39,810 bases of DNA from an uncultured Planktomarina sp. (GCA_905182325.1 CAJJBD010000045.1:1-39810); one strand, 5' to 3'. Shown: positions 16,663 through 26,054, numbered from the stretch's first letter. A program made the numbers and translations. Notes: generated by a model from the letters alone, not told the origin.

Positions 16663-17297
16663 AAAATACCCGAATTATGATTGTAGATGATCACCCTATG
16701 GTTGCGCAGGGAATAAACTCTATTCTGGAAGGCTATCGCGATTTAACTGTTGTAGCCTGCCTCAAAAATGGCGAAGACGCAGTCAGTCAAATAGAAACCT
16801 GCAAGCCAGACGTAGTCTTAATGGACCTCAATATGCCCGGAATGGGAGGCCTTTCAGCGACAGAAAGGATCCTCGAAATAAACCCCAGTATACGGATTTT
16901 AATTTTATCGATGCACGATAGTCCTGAATATATTTCAACAGCATTGAACCATGGCGCAAGCGGTTATGTATTAAAAGACGTCCAAACAGATGAGATAAAA
17001 AAAGCTATTGATGCGGCCATGATTGGAAGACAATATCTCTGTACAGGCACGAAGGCCGCATTAAAAAACCAAGTGACAATTAGTGAGACAGTCTTAACAA
17101 GCCGGGAACAAATGGTATTGCTGGAAGTAGCTCAAGGCAAGTCGAATAAAGATGTAGCTTATTTATTAGAGATATCCGTTCGTACCGTAGAAACTCATCG
17201 AAAAAATATCAAACGTAAGCTAGGAATTACGTCTACGGCAGGTCTAACGCGTTATGCGATGGAAAATGGAGTTTTACAGGGCACTGGCGGCCCTTAA
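16659..17297 (+). CDS. NarL/FixJ-family response regulator
   Basis: A 212-residue transcription factor with a receiver domain (acidic pair VDDH at residues 9-12, phospho-acceptor D56 in VVLMDLNMPG, K106 in GYVLKD) and a C-terminal LuxR-type helix-turn-helix (LTSREQMVLLEVAQGKSNKD, then ISVRTVETHRKNIKRKL). The 4-base ATGA overlap with the kinase gene indicates a cognate pair. The likely target is the intergenic region shared with the TRAP operon. Direct evidence of binding is not available from sequence alone. Confidence 0.93.
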   Translation: MKNTRIMIVDDHPMVAQGINSILEGYRDLTVVACLKNGEDAVSQIETCKPDVVLMDLNMPGMGGLSATERILEINPSIRILILSMHDSPEYISTALNHGASGYVLKDVQTDEIKKAIDAAMIGRQYLCTGTKAALKNQVTISETVLTSREQMVLLEVAQGKSNKDVAYLLEISVRTVETHRKNIKRKLGITSTAGLTRYAMENGVLQGTGGP

Positions 17298-17316
17298 ATT
17301 ATTTTTATTACGTTAT
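17278..17316 (+). terminator. weak terminator at the end of the response-regulator gene
   Basis: AGGGC (17278-17282) can pair with GCCCT (17290-17294), overlapping the last codons, and is followed by a T-rich TTAAATTATTTTTATT stretch. The stem is short. A second inverted repeat, AAACCCA/TGGGTTT at 17375-17381 and 17397-17403, lies further downstream and could assist. Confidence 0.35.
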
Positions 17317-17423
17317 TTGTAGCAATCATGTAATAAAACACTAAAAATTACCCTAATTTAATCAGAAAATTTAAAAACCCAGTTGACGATATAGCTTGGG
17401 TTTATTAAGTTTACACTTAGACG

Positions 17424-17480
17424 ATGTGGTGGGCGAAGTTTAAGGCACTCCATCTTGTTTGGAGGTTGGCCATTGTTTAG
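17424..17480 (+). CDS. putative ilvBN leader peptide (18 aa)
   Basis: A short frame upstream of ilvB encodes MWWAKFKALHLVWRLAIV, in which six of the last eleven codons are Leu, Val or Ile, as expected of a branched-chain amino acid attenuator leader. Within it CATCTTG (17451-17457) is complementary to CAAGATG (17512-17518), just before ilvB, allowing a long-range hairpin. Against it: no clear ribosome binding site and no T-run terminator follow, so control, if real, might be translational. A speculative feature. Confidence 0.3.
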   Translation: MWWAKFKALHLVWRLAIV

Positions 17481-17546
17481 ACCCAGAGCGGTGTATACGT
17501 TTGGCTGCCTTCAAGATGTTCTTTAAAAGTAAATAAGAGAGTTGAT

Positions 17547-19298
17547 ATGGCCCAAATAATGTCCGGTGCAAAAATGGTTGTTCAGGCTTTGATTGATCAA
17601 GGTGTTGATACCGTCTTCGGTTATCCCGGTGGAGCAGTCCTGCCCATTTATGATGAAATTTTCCAGCAAAATAACATAAAACATTTTTTAGTAAGGCATG
17701 AACAAGGCGCAGTTCATGCAGCTGAGGGCTATGCCAGATCAACTGGAAAACCAGGAGTAGTCCTTGTAACCTCCGGACCCGGTGCAACTAATGCGGTAAC
17801 TGGACTTACAGATGCACTTATGGATAGCATACCGATTATCGTAATGACTGGACAAGTTCCAACATTCATGATCGGCTCAGACGCTTTTCAGGAAGCCGAT
17901 ACAGTAGGAATTACAAGGCCGTGCACAAAACACAACTGGCTGGTAAAAGATACTGAAGAGTTGGCAGAAACGTTACATACTGCCTTTCATGTTGCAAAAA
18001 CAGGCCGTCCAGGACCAGTTTTAGTCGATATTCCCAAGGATGTTCAGTTCGCAGATGGAACCTATAAGGGGCCAGCGAAAGTTAAGTCGCACTATCAACC
18101 AAAAGTTAAGGGTGATATCAAAGTTATTACTCAGCTGGTTGAGGCTATAGAAAATGCCAAAAAACCAGTATTCTACACTGGTGGTGGAGTAATAAATTCT
18201 GGTCCGGCTGCCAGCCAACTACTTCGCGAGTTGGTGGCTGGCACTAACTTTCCAATTACCTCTACGTTAATGGGCTTAGGCTCTTACCCAGCTAAGGGTG
18301 ATAACTGGTTAGGTATGCTAGGTATGCATGGCTTGTACCAAGCAAATATGGCGATGCATGATTGTGATTTGATGATTAATATTGGTGCTCGGTTTGACGA
18401 TCGTATTACTGGAAGGCTGGATGCCTTCAGTCCTGGATCGATCAAGGCTCATGTTGATATTGATCCATCCTCAATCAACAAAGTTATTCATGTAGACATA
18501 CCAATTGTGGGTGATGTCGGTCATGTTTTAGAAGACTTACTTAATATCTGGAAGTCTAGAGGACGAAAAACACAGACAAAAAGTCTTATAGATTGGTGGG
18601 ATCAAATTGATAGTTGGAGACAAATTCGCTGTCTTGATTATAAAGTAGACACCAAAACTATAAAACCACAGTATGCGCTTGAAAGACTAGAAGCACTCAC
18701 TAAAGATCATGATCGATTCATCACTACTGAAGTGGGTCAACACCAAATGTGGGCAGCTCAGTACTTGGGTTTTAACGACCCAAACCGTTGGATGACCTCG
18801 GGCGGGCTCGGTACAATGGGATATGGGTTTCCCGCGTCTATTGGTGTCCAAGTTGCACATCCTGAAAGCCTTGTAATCAATGTTGCAGGGGAGGCTAGCT
18901 GGTTGATGAACATGCAAGAAATGGGAACTGCTATGCAATATGGCCTTCCTGTAAAGCAATTTATATTAAATAATGAACGACTTGGTATGGTGCGGCAGTG
19001 GCAAGAACTTTTGCACGGTGAAAGATATTCACAAAGTTGGTCAGAATCACTTCCGGATTTTGTAAAATTAGCAGAAGCCTTTGGGGCAAAAGGAATACTT
19101 TGTACGGACCCCGCAGATTTAGATGATGCAATAATTGAAATGTTAAAATATAGTGGACCTGTCATTTTTGATTGTGCCGTTGAAAAGCACGAAAACTGTT
19201 TTCCAATGATCCCCTCTGGCAAAGCACACAATGAAATGCTCTTGGGGGATGCGTCAACTGACGGCGCTATTGATGCCGCCGGTTCTGTTTTAGTTTAA
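17547..19298 (+). CDS. ilvB: acetolactate synthase large subunit
   Basis: Thiamine-diphosphate enzyme joining pyruvate units (or pyruvate with 2-oxobutyrate) in valine, leucine and isoleucine synthesis. The 583-residue protein has the N-terminal FGYPGGAVLPIYDE and the catalytic Glu in VRHEQGAVHAAEGYA, a central FAD-type domain (IGARFDDRITG), and the C-terminal cofactor domain with GYGFPASIGV. The ThDP/metal motif reads GEASWLMNMQE with E449 where many relatives have Asp (GDAS); I believe this form is usual in Rhodobacterales. AAGAGAG lies before the ATG. ilvN follows 11 bases downstream. Confidence 0.96.
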   Translation: MAQIMSGAKMVVQALIDQGVDTVFGYPGGAVLPIYDEIFQQNNIKHFLVRHEQGAVHAAEGYARSTGKPGVVLVTSGPGATNAVTGLTDALMDSIPIIVMTGQVPTFMIGSDAFQEADTVGITRPCTKHNWLVKDTEELAETLHTAFHVAKTGRPGPVLVDIPKDVQFADGTYKGPAKVKSHYQPKVKGDIKVITQLVEAIENAKKPVFYTGGGVINSGPAASQLLRELVAGTNFPITSTLMGLGSYPAKGDNWLGMLGMHGLYQANMAMHDCDLMINIGARFDDRITGRLDAFSPGSIKAHVDIDPSSINKVIHVDIPIVGDVGHVLEDLLNIWKSRGRKTQTKSLIDWWDQIDSWRQIRCLDYKVDTKTIKPQYALERLEALTKDHDRFITTEVGQHQMWAAQYLGFNDPNRWMTSGGLGTMGYGFPASIGVQVAHPESLVINVAGEASWLMNMQEMGTAMQYGLPVKQFILNNERLGMVRQWQELLHGERYSQSWSESLPDFVKLAEAFGAKGILCTDPADLDDAIIEMLKYSGPVIFDCAVEKHENCFPMIPSGKAHNEMLLGDASTDGAIDAAGSVLV

Positions 19299-19309
19299 GG
19301 AGAAATAAA

Positions 19310-19864
19310 ATGTCGGCGCTCAAAATCAAAAAAGGTACTACGTCAAAATCTGCATATAATCTCCGCTCTAACTATGATGACACTATTGAAAAACATACCT
19401 TGGCTGTTCTGGTTGCAAATGAGCCTGGAGTTTTGGCTCGTGTAGTTGGTTTATTTTCAGGCAGAGGCTACAATATAGAAAGCCTCACGGTCGCAGTGGT
19501 ACAAGAAGAGCACACCAGCCGCATTACAATTGTTACAACAGGGACCCCTCAAGTAATTGAGCAAATAAAAGCACAGTTGGGCCGAATAGTACCTGTTTAC
19601 GAAGTGCATGATTTGACAGTTGAAGGCCACTCCGTAGAGCGCGAGTTATCTCTTTTTAAGGTAACTGGAACAGGTGAAAAACGAGTTGAAGCGTTGCGGT
19701 TGGCGGATGTGTTTCGTGCTAACGTGGTTGATAGTACATTAAATAACTTTACATTCGAGGTCGTTGGAAGTCCGGAAAAAATTGATGCTTTTGCAGAACT
19801 GATGAGACCACTGGGGCTATCTGAAATGGCCCGAACGGGTGTGGCGGCCCTATCTCGTGGCTGA
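19310..19864 (+). CDS. ilvN: acetolactate synthase small (regulatory) subunit
   Basis: Regulatory partner of IlvB that confers valine feedback inhibition. The 184-residue protein begins with about 25 residues of variable, lysine-rich sequence, then an ACT domain (HTLAVLVANEPGVLARVVGL, GRGYNIESLTV) and a C-terminal small-subunit domain (RELSLFKV, VDSTLNNFTFEVVG). The variable leader makes it somewhat longer than the common 160-170 residues. It is preceded by AAGGAGAAATAAA, a strong ribosome site, and forms an operon with ilvB. No clear terminator was seen before the oxygenase gene. Confidence 0.95.
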   Translation: MSALKIKKGTTSKSAYNLRSNYDDTIEKHTLAVLVANEPGVLARVVGLFSGRGYNIESLTVAVVQEEHTSRITIVTTGTPQVIEQIKAQLGRIVPVYEVHDLTVEGHSVERELSLFKVTGTGEKRVEALRLADVFRANVVDSTLNNFTFEVVGSPEKIDAFAELMRPLGLSEMARTGVAALSRG

Positions 19865-20037
19865 TGTGAAGCATCATCTAATTATATTGGCATCGTCAAA
19901 AGTCAGTTTTATACAAAATATTTAATTTCATTTGAAATGGCTCTTAATTTTTAATTCATTAATTTAAAATATTATGTCGCGATAAGAAAAGTATATGCCG
20001 TTAAAGCAATTATTTGTAGAGTGATTGGAGGTGGCAA

Positions 20038-21189
20038 ATGTCAGGCCCAGAGAACCTCATAAGTTTAGAAAGTGTGCAGCGGCCAATACATAACGCTAAC
20101 GGGTTGCCAAACGCGCATTATATTGATCCAAAAATATTTAAAGAAGAGTCTGAAGCTGTTTTGAAAGCCAATTGGGCTGGCCTCGCTGTAGGCGCCGATG
20201 TACCTGAAATAGGTGATGCAAAGCCTGTAAGCTTTTTAAACATACCGCTCCTTTTAATTAGAGATACAGACGCCAAGGTTAGGGTTTTTGAAAATACTTG
20301 CCGCCACCGCGGGATGCAACTCATAAATGAGCCTAGGAAAATCGAAGGTGTAATACGATGCCCCTATCACTCCTGGTGCTACTCCTCAAAAGGTAAATTA
20401 ATAAGTACGCCTCATGTGGGTGGAGCAGGTCACAATTTGCATCCGTCAATCGTAAAAGATAATTTAGGACTGAACGAGATCAGAAGTTACGTCTGGCGTG
20501 ATGTAGTCTTTATTAATATATCTGGTGATGCTTTAAGTTTTTTAAAGGTTCATGCAGATTTAATAGCACGCTGGTCTGAGTTCGACACAACCCTTTATCA
20601 TGGTGGATATGATAGCAAGTTTCAGCTTAATTTAAAATCTAATTATAAATTGGTTGTTGAAAATTACTGCGAAAGCTACCACCTGCCATCGGTCCATCCC
20701 AAACTGAATAACTATTCGCGCCTTGAAGATCATTACAATATCGTAGAATACGGAAAATTCTCTGGTCAAGGCACGCAAGTTTATAGTCAATTTAAGGGTA
20801 AGGACGGTCGAGCAGCATTTCCAGACTTCCCAAACTTGTCAGAAAAATGGAATGAAGGTGCTGAATATATTACAGTTTATCCTAATGTTCTACTTGGCGT
20901 CCAACGCGATCACGCCTTTGCAATTATTGTAGAGCCACAATGTTATGATGAAACTGTTGAGCATATCCACTTTTACTATGCATCAGAAACGACAGACACC
21001 ACAAACCGTAAAATAAATACTAAACAGTGGAAAAAAGTATTTGAAGAAGATATTTTTGTTGTTCAGGGAATGCAATCAGCACGGCATGCACCATCTTTTG
21101 ACGGTGGCTGTTTTAGCCCAATAATGGATGAAGCTACTCATTGTTATCATGATTGGATTGCCAGAAAAATTTCTGCATTTCGCAATTGA
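20038..21189 (+). CDS. Rieske non-heme iron oxygenase, alpha subunit
   Basis: A 383-residue oxygenase. The N-terminal Rieske [2Fe-2S] site is CRHRG (C88, H90) and CPYHSW (C108, H111). The C-terminal catalytic iron site has the ENYCESYHLPSVHP segment with H215 and H220 and the bridging acidic E212. GGAGG lies seven bases before the ATG. The architecture fits the group that demethylates or oxidises quaternary amines (GbcA or CntA-like) as well as aromatic-ring oxygenases, and sequence alone does not decide. No reductase or ferredoxin gene is adjacent, so electrons must come from elsewhere. Transcribed toward nrdJ, tail to tail. Confidence 0.88.
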   Translation: MSGPENLISLESVQRPIHNANGLPNAHYIDPKIFKEESEAVLKANWAGLAVGADVPEIGDAKPVSFLNIPLLLIRDTDAKVRVFENTCRHRGMQLINEPRKIEGVIRCPYHSWCYSSKGKLISTPHVGGAGHNLHPSIVKDNLGLNEIRSYVWRDVVFINISGDALSFLKVHADLIARWSEFDTTLYHGGYDSKFQLNLKSNYKLVVENYCESYHLPSVHPKLNNYSRLEDHYNIVEYGKFSGQGTQVYSQFKGKDGRAAFPDFPNLSEKWNEGAEYITVYPNVLLGVQRDHAFAIIVEPQCYDETVEHIHFYYASETTDTTNRKINTKQWKKVFEEDIFVVQGMQSARHAPSFDGGCFSPIMDEATHCYHDWIARKISAFRN

Positions 21190-21296
21190 TATGAAGGCGC
21201 GCCTTGATCAATAGATTACTGCGGCACATGCCCCAGGCTTGTAATGGCAACAACAAATATTTGCCAAAAACTTAGTTTTTCTTCTTTGATATTAAA

Positions 21297-21328
21297 GCAG
21301 ATGAAAAACCATAAAGTTCTCCATCTGC
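21297..21328 (-). terminator. intrinsic terminator of nrdJ
   Basis: On the minus strand GCAGATGGAGAAC pairs with GTTTTTCATCTGC (13 bp, two G-T wobbles) around the 6-base loop TTTATG, followed by TTTAATAT. It lies about 60 bases after the nrdJ stop. The tail is short but the stem is long. In the same 196-base convergent gap after the oxygenase there is a 12-bp palindrome AAGGCGCGCCTT (21194-21205) and no gene. Confidence 0.7.
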
Positions 21329-21385
21329 TATTATTCAAGTATTTAAAATTTATATTTACCGTATCCCGCCATATAATAGGTATTT

Positions 21386-24300
21386 TTAACTGCAGCCAGA
21401 TGTACCGCCACATGTGTTACATTTCATACAGGTCCCATTTCTAACCAAGGTATAGTTGCCACATTCTCCACAGGGATCGCCCTCATAGCCCTGCATCTTT
21501 GCCTTTGTTCTGTAGTCCATAACTGATACGGTGCCTGTACCTAAAGCAGTAACAGGCGCAGCTACACGATCCGGCGCTAAAGTTGAAATTGCTGCAGCTG
21601 GATCAAGGGCTGTTTCCAATGCAACCGATCCAGCCCCCTGTCCTCCCTGATAAACCACAAATTCTTGAGGAACCCGGTTGCGGTGGTACCCAGTCGATAC
21701 CATTTGCTTTAGAACTTCTATGCCTTTGGCTGCCTTGGCCTTTTCAACCGCACGAACATTGGACTTTCCTTCTTCCTCACCACGCCCAATATCATCGAAA
21801 GAAGTGCCCTCGGGTTTAACATGCGCTAAGTCAGTTCTATCAAGATAGGAAACAGCTAGCTCACGAAATATGTAGTCCAAAATGGAAGTTGCATTTTTGA
21901 TACTATCATTACCCTGCACCATACCCGCAGGTTCAAATTTTGTGAATGTAAAAGCATCGACAAATTCATCTAATGGGACACCATATTGAAGGCCTACAGA
22001 TACAGCGATGGCAAAATTGTTCATCATCGCTCTGAACCCAGCACCCTCCTTGTGCATATCAATAAAAATCTCACCTAATTGCCCATCCTCATACTCACCG
22101 GTCCTAAGATAGACTTTGTGCCCTCCAACAATCGCTTTTTGGGTGTAGCCACGTCGGCGTGTTGGCATCTTATCTCGATCTCGGCGAATTACTTCTTTGA
22201 TGACCACTTTCTCAACAATTTTTTCTGCTAATACAGCCGCTTTTTCGTGAGGCGAACCTGTTGCCAAGATTTCTTCCGCTTCTTCATCATCTTCAACCAG
22301 CGATGCCGCAAGTGGTTGAGAAAGTTTAGAACCATCCCGATACAGTGCATTAGCTTTTATACCAAGCGACCAACTCAGCTCATAGGCCTTTTGACATTCT
22401 TCGATAGTCGCATCATTGGGCATGTTTATTGTTTTGGAAATAGCTCCTGAAACAAAGGATTGGGCTGCTGCCATCATGTAAATGTGACTGTTGACGCTCA
22501 GATAACGCTTCCCTTTTTTTCCACATGGATTGGCACAGTCAAAAATCTTGTAATGCTCTTCTTTGAGGTGAGGTGCACCTTCGAGGGTCATTGTTCCGCA
22601 CACGTGGTCGTTTGCCCCTTCGATGGCTTTGCGACTAAAGCCAAGGTGGGTCAGCAGGTCGAAAGTGGGATCCATCAACTTTTCCGACGGAATACCCAAC
22701 ATGTCGGTACAAAACTCTGCGCCGAGGGTCCACTGGTTGAAAACAAATCTGATATCAAAGGCAGATGGTAGAGCGGCCTCTATTTTGTCAATTTCAGCTT
22801 GGCCAAACCCATGTCCTATCAGCGATGTATGATTAATCCCTGGTGCGTTACCCATTGAGCCATGCCCAACCGCGTACCCTGTAATTTCTTCAATTTCACT
22901 ACTGCGATAACCCTGCTTTGCAAGTGCAGCTGGTACTGATTGGTTTATAATTTTAAAATATCCGCCACCGGCAAGTTTTTTGAATTTAACCAAGGCAAAA
23001 TCAGGTTCGATACCGGTGGTGTCACAATCCATTACTAGGCCAATTGTACCGGTTGGGGCAATCACAGTTGACTGTGCATTCCGGTAGCCGTGTTTTTCAC
23101 CCAACTCGATAGCGCTATCCCAACTACTTTTAGAAAGTTCTACAAGTCTTTGATCTGGACAGTTTTTTTGGTCTAGTGGAACTGGCTTTATCGCCAAGCC
23201 TTCATAGCTTTCTACCTCACCATTAACGGCACGCCGATGATTGCGCATTACTCGCAGCATGTGTTCCGAATTTTTCGAATAACCCGGGAACGCTCCTAAT
23301 TCACCAGCCATTTCAGCAGATGTCGCATAGGATACGCCGGTCATTATAGCCGTTAGCGCGCCACAGAGTGCGCGGCCCTCATCACTATCATACCCATGGC
23401 CCATGTTCATTAGTAAACCGCCAATATTAGCATATCCTAGACCTAAAGTTCTAAAATCGTATGAACGTTGCGCAATTTCTTTAGAAGGAAATTGAGCCAT
23501 CATTACGCTTATTTCTAGCGTCATGGTCCATAGACGGGTGGCATGCATGTAGTCATCAGCCTGAAACTCTCCATTTTCATAGAAAGTGAGCAGGTTCATG
23601 GAGGCTAAATTGCAGGCGGTGTCATCTAGAAACATGTACTCTGAGCATGGATTAGAGCCTCTAATTTCTCCATCAGCAGGGCAGGTGTGCCACGCGTTTA
23701 CCGTGTCATGATACTGGATACCGGGATCGGCACACGCCCACGCTGCATGCCCAACCTGCGACCAGAGATCCCTCGCCTTAATAGTCTTAAAAACAGTTCC
23801 ATCTGTTCTATTTATCAGTTCCCAGTCCGCATCTTTTTCAACAGCATATAGAAATGCGTCCGTAACGCGAATTGAATTATTTGAATTTTGACCAGATACA
23901 GAATTATAAGCCTCGGAGTCCCAATCTGTGTCATAGGTAGGGAATTCAATACTTGTGTGTCCCTGCTTAGCATAGTCTAAAACCCGCTTAACATAAGTTT
24001 CTGGAATAGAGACCTTTTTTGCAGATTTTACTGCCGCTTTAAGCGTTTCATTAACTTTTGGATCATAGGCATCTTCCGCAGCACCATCCCAAGTTTTTAT
24101 CGCTGCAAATAATAGGTTTAACTTCTCCTCATGCATTTTAGATCCAGCGACAATGGATGCAACTTTTTGTTCTTCGATTACTTTCCAGTTTATAAAGTCT
24201 TCAATATCTGGATGGTCAGCATCACAGATAACCATTTTTGCCGCCCTACGCGTCGTGCCACCAGATTTAATTGCTCCGGCCGCGCGGTCGCCAATTTTCA

Positions 24301-25048
24301 AAAAGCCCATTAGACCCGAAGATTGTCCACCACCCGACAATGACTCTCCAGCCCCTCGAAGAGATGAAAAGTTAGTGCCAGTGCCCGAGCCATATTTAAA
24401 TAGCCGTGCCTCACGCACCCACAGATCCATAATACCGCCTTCATTGACAAGATCATCAGATACAGACTGAATGAAACATGCATGCGGTTGCGGATGTTCA
24501 TAACTGCTATTAGACTTGGTCAGCTCACCGGTCTTGTAATCGACATAGTGATGTCCCTGCGCTGGGCCGTCGATCCCATATGACCAATGTAAGCCGGTGT
24601 TAAACCATTGTGGCGAGTTAGGTGCAGCGCGTTGAGTAGCAAGCATATAACGCATTTCGTCATAGTAGGCACTGGCGTCAGCCTCAGTAGAAAAATAACC
24701 ACCTTTCCAGCCCCAGTATGCCCACGCTCCAGCTAAGCGATCAAAAACCTGCTTTGCCGATGTCTCACCACCAAACTTTGCCTGCTCGGTTGCCACTTGC
24801 CTGCGCAAAAATGCAGGCACGCCTTTTTCCTTAACAGCCTTTGTCTCTGACGGAACACCAGCTTTACGAAAATATTTTTGCGCCAGAACATCTGACGCCA
24901 CCTGTGACCACTGCGATGGGACCTCTAAATCAGCGAGGTGGAAAACGGTGGTTCCGTCTGGATTGCGAATTTCACTAGTTGTTTTTGTGAATTCTACCGA
25001 ATCGTATGCGCCCCCGGCGGGACTAGTAAAACGTCGTTCAATTTTCAT
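21386..25048 (-). CDS. nrdJ: adenosylcobalamin-dependent (class II) ribonucleotide reductase
   Basis: Makes deoxyribonucleotides using vitamin B12, with no oxygen requirement. The 1220-residue protein shows reductase motifs [33 protein letters not shown]-type segments (redox Cys and active-site Asn/Cys), [19 protein letters not shown] and, at the extreme C-terminus, a cysteine-rich zinc-finger-like tail ([16 protein letters not shown]). The large size with this tail is typical of alphaproteobacterial NrdJ. GAGG precedes the ATG by six bases. An NrdR-box-like site lies in the upstream region. No class I reductase genes are in the window. Confidence 0.96.
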   Translation of the reverse strand: MKIERRFTSPAGGAYDSVEFTKTTSEIRNPDGTTVFHLADLEVPSQWSQVASDVLAQKYFRKAGVPSETKAVKEKGVPAFLRRQVATEQAKFGGETSAKQVFDRLAGAWAYWGWKGGYFSTEADASAYYDEMRYMLATQRAAPNSPQWFNTGLHWSYGIDGPAQGHHYVDYKTGELTKSNSSYEHPQPHACFIQSVSDDLVNEGGIMDLWVREARLFKYGSGTGTNFSSLRGAGESLSGGGQSSGLMGFLKIGDRAAGAIKSGGTTRRAAKMVICDADHPDIEDFINWKVIEEQKVASIVAGSKMHEEKLNLLFAAIKTWDGAAEDAYDPKVNETLKAAVKSAKKVSIPETYVKRVLDYAKQGHTSIEFPTYDTDWDSEAYNSVSGQNSNNSIRVTDAFLYAVEKDADWELINRTDGTVFKTIKARDLWSQVGHAAWACADPGIQYHDTVNAWHTCPADGEIRGSNPCSEYMFLDDTACNLASMNLLTFYENGEFQADDYMHATRLWTMTLEISVMMAQFPSKEIAQRSYDFRTLGLGYANIGGLLMNMGHGYDSDEGRALCGALTAIMTGVSYATSAEMAGELGAFPGYSKNSEHMLRVMRNHRRAVNGEVESYEGLAIKPVPLDQKNCPDQRLVELSKSSWDSAIELGEKHGYRNAQSTVIAPTGTIGLVMDCDTTGIEPDFALVKFKKLAGGGYFKIINQSVPAALAKQGYRSSEIEEITGYAVGHGSMGNAPGINHTSLIGHGFGQAEIDKIEAALPSAFDIRFVFNQWTLGAEFCTDMLGIPSEKLMDPTFDLLTHLGFSRKAIEGANDHVCGTMTLEGAPHLKEEHYKIFDCANPCGKKGKRYLSVNSHIYMMAAAQSFVSGAISKTINMPNDATIEECQKAYELSWSLGIKANALYRDGSKLSQPLAASLVEDDEEAEEILATGSPHEKAAVLAEKIVEKVVIKEVIRRDRDKMPTRRRGYTQKAIVGGHKVYLRTGEYEDGQLGEIFIDMHKEGAGFRAMMNNFAIAVSVGLQYGVPLDEFVDAFTFTKFEPAGMVQGNDSIKNATSILDYIFRELAVSYLDRTDLAHVKPEGTSFDDIGRGEEEGKSNVRAVEKAKAAKGIEVLKQMVSTGYHRNRVPQEFVVYQGGQGAGSVALETALDPAAAISTLAPDRVAAPVTALGTGTVSVMDYRTKAKMQGYEGDPCGECGNYTLVRNGTCMKCNTCGGTSGCS

Positions 25049-25449
25049 TTTTGCCTCAATGTACCGCTTAAATACGGCATTATTTTAAATTTCTTTGCTG
25101 AATCAATGGATGAACATAAAATATTCATCGGCCTCGCCGCCAGGATGTCAGTACTATATCTTGTGCCCCTTGGGACCACACATACCAATTGACCCCTAAA
25201 AGCTCTGATCGTCAACGAATTTTTAACAAAAATTTTTGGAAATTTTACTTGACGCCGCATGATGACCCGATTCTCTTAACAGAGGAGAAACCAACGCATT
25301 TTTTTTAATATGTAGATGGCAATGAGAAACCGTGGCTATGAATTGAAAAGCTAAAATAAAAGCTATAAAAACAACCTTAACGCAATAATACTATTTGAAT
25401 ATGCTGCTGACCCTAATAAATAGGGTCCCGCCAAAGTTATTGGCGGCGA
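25049..25449. other. 400-base non-coding region between nrdJ and tRNA-Pro
   Basis: I see no convincing gene here. It contains the nrdJ promoter region with the NrdR-box-like site (25151-25166), an AT-rich stretch, and two back-to-back hairpins just downstream of the tRNA on the minus strand: CCGCCAA/TTGGCGG (25428-25434, 25440-25446) and ACCCTA/TAGGGT (25410-25415, 25421-25426). No cobalamin-riboswitch-like structure was recognised. Confidence 0.5.
25151..25166 (-). promoter_or_regulatory. NrdR-box-like site in the nrdJ promoter
   Basis: The plus-strand sequence GTACTATATCTTGTGC matches the core of the known NrdR box (CwATATaTwGTG) with one mismatch. On the minus strand it overlaps a TATAGT that could be the nrdJ -10 element, about 105 bases before the start codon, the place for the dATP/ATP-sensing NrdR repressor. 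Only one good copy was found; NrdR usually binds a pair, so confidence is moderate. Confidence 0.55.
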
Positions 25450-25526
25450 TGGTCGGGGCGGCGAGATTCGAACTCACGACCCCCTGTACCCAAAACAGGT
25501 GCGCTACCAGACTGCGCCACGCCCCG
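25450..25526 (-). tRNA. tRNA-Pro (anticodon TGG)
   Basis: A complete 77-base cloverleaf on the minus strand: acceptor stem CGGGGCG/CGCCCCG, D-arm GCGC/GCGC, anticodon arm CCTGT-TTTGGGT-ACAGG with anticodon TGG (25490-25492), T-arm GTGAG-TTCGAAT-CTCGC, discriminator A, and an encoded CCA at 25450-25452. It reads CCN proline codons. The DUF192 gene lies upstream on the same strand. Confidence 0.97.
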
Positions 25527-25556
25527 ACACTTAGTCTCTTTAGGCAATTGAATTCA

Positions 25557-25584
25557 GAAAGAAAAGAGCCTTCATCCGCAGGCT
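25557..25584 (-). terminator. probable terminator of the DUF192 gene
   Basis: On the minus strand AGCCT and AGGCT (25580-25584 and 25567-25571) form a short stem spanning the stop codon, followed by CTTTTCTTTC. The stem is only five base pairs. On the plus strand the same hairpin is followed by eight T residues, but no plus-strand gene precedes it. Confidence 0.4.
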
Positions 25585-26054
25585 GCGTTTTTTTTGTCCA
25601 ACAAACCTTCAGTGAAGTTTAAAACAGTATCACTGTTAAAGTTTAAAGTTTTGGATAATCCTCCGTTTATTTCAAGAACAAATTGCACAGGACCACTACT
25701 CACTAACGGTTCTAGACTCCCAGGAACCGTATCTTCATGGATATCGAGCAATCTACCGTCTGATTGAAAATATAAAACGTCTAGCGGTAACAATGTATTT
25801 TTCATCCAGAAGGAAACTATTTGAGGATTATCATAAATAAAAATCATACCAGAGAATTTGGGAAGGCTAGTACGTCCCATTAGACCTTTAGCCCGCGTAA
25901 TATCACTGTTAGCAACCTCGACCTGAAAACGCACCTGCCCCCAAGATCCACTTAAGTAGGCATATTCTCCTTCACAGCCAGCATGCGCGCCAGATACAGC
26001 GGCAAACAGACCAACCAACGCAATCAAATTAAAATGTTTTGCTAATTTAATAAT
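25572..26054 (-). CDS. DUF192 family secreted protein
   Basis: A small exported protein whose DUF192 fold spans RFQVEVANSDITRAKGLMGR, SFWMKNTLLPLDVLYF and LEINGG; function unknown. The N-terminus is a signal peptide ending AVSGAHA before GCEGEY. The start is unclear: a TTG at 26025-26027 gives 151 residues but a signal lacking its basic N-region. In-frame upstream codons (IIKLAKHFN) complete that region, and GGAG sits seven bases before an ATT at 26052-26054, so I mark this possible rare ATT start (160 residues). There is no in-frame ATG or GTG. The downstream end is secure. Confidence 0.8.
   Translation of the reverse strand: MIKLAKHFNLIALVGLFAAVSGAHAGCEGEYAYLSGSWGQVRFQVEVANSDITRAKGLMGRTSLPKFSGMIFIYDNPQIVSFWMKNTLLPLDVLYFQSDGRLLDIHEDTVPGSLEPLVSSGPVQFVLEINGGLSKTLNFNSDTVLNFTEGLLDKKNAACG

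Noticed and set aside
18687-19231. Two long minus-strand frames inside ilvB
   Set aside because: They are antisense to a certain gene, have no motif, and no ribosome site was seen.
21194-21205. Perfect palindrome AAGGCGCGCCTT after the oxygenase gene
   Set aside because: It is GC-rich but lies in a convergent gap with no promoter, and has little loop for a terminator; it may be chance.
25049-25260. Cobalamin riboswitch ahead of the B12-dependent reductase
   Set aside because: I looked for the B12-box pattern and typical multi-arm structure but recognised neither. NrdR control fits better.
25270-25310. Hairpin followed by eight T residues on the plus strand
   Set aside because: The TTCTC/GAGAA stem is short and nine or more bases from the T-run, and no plus-strand gene precedes it.
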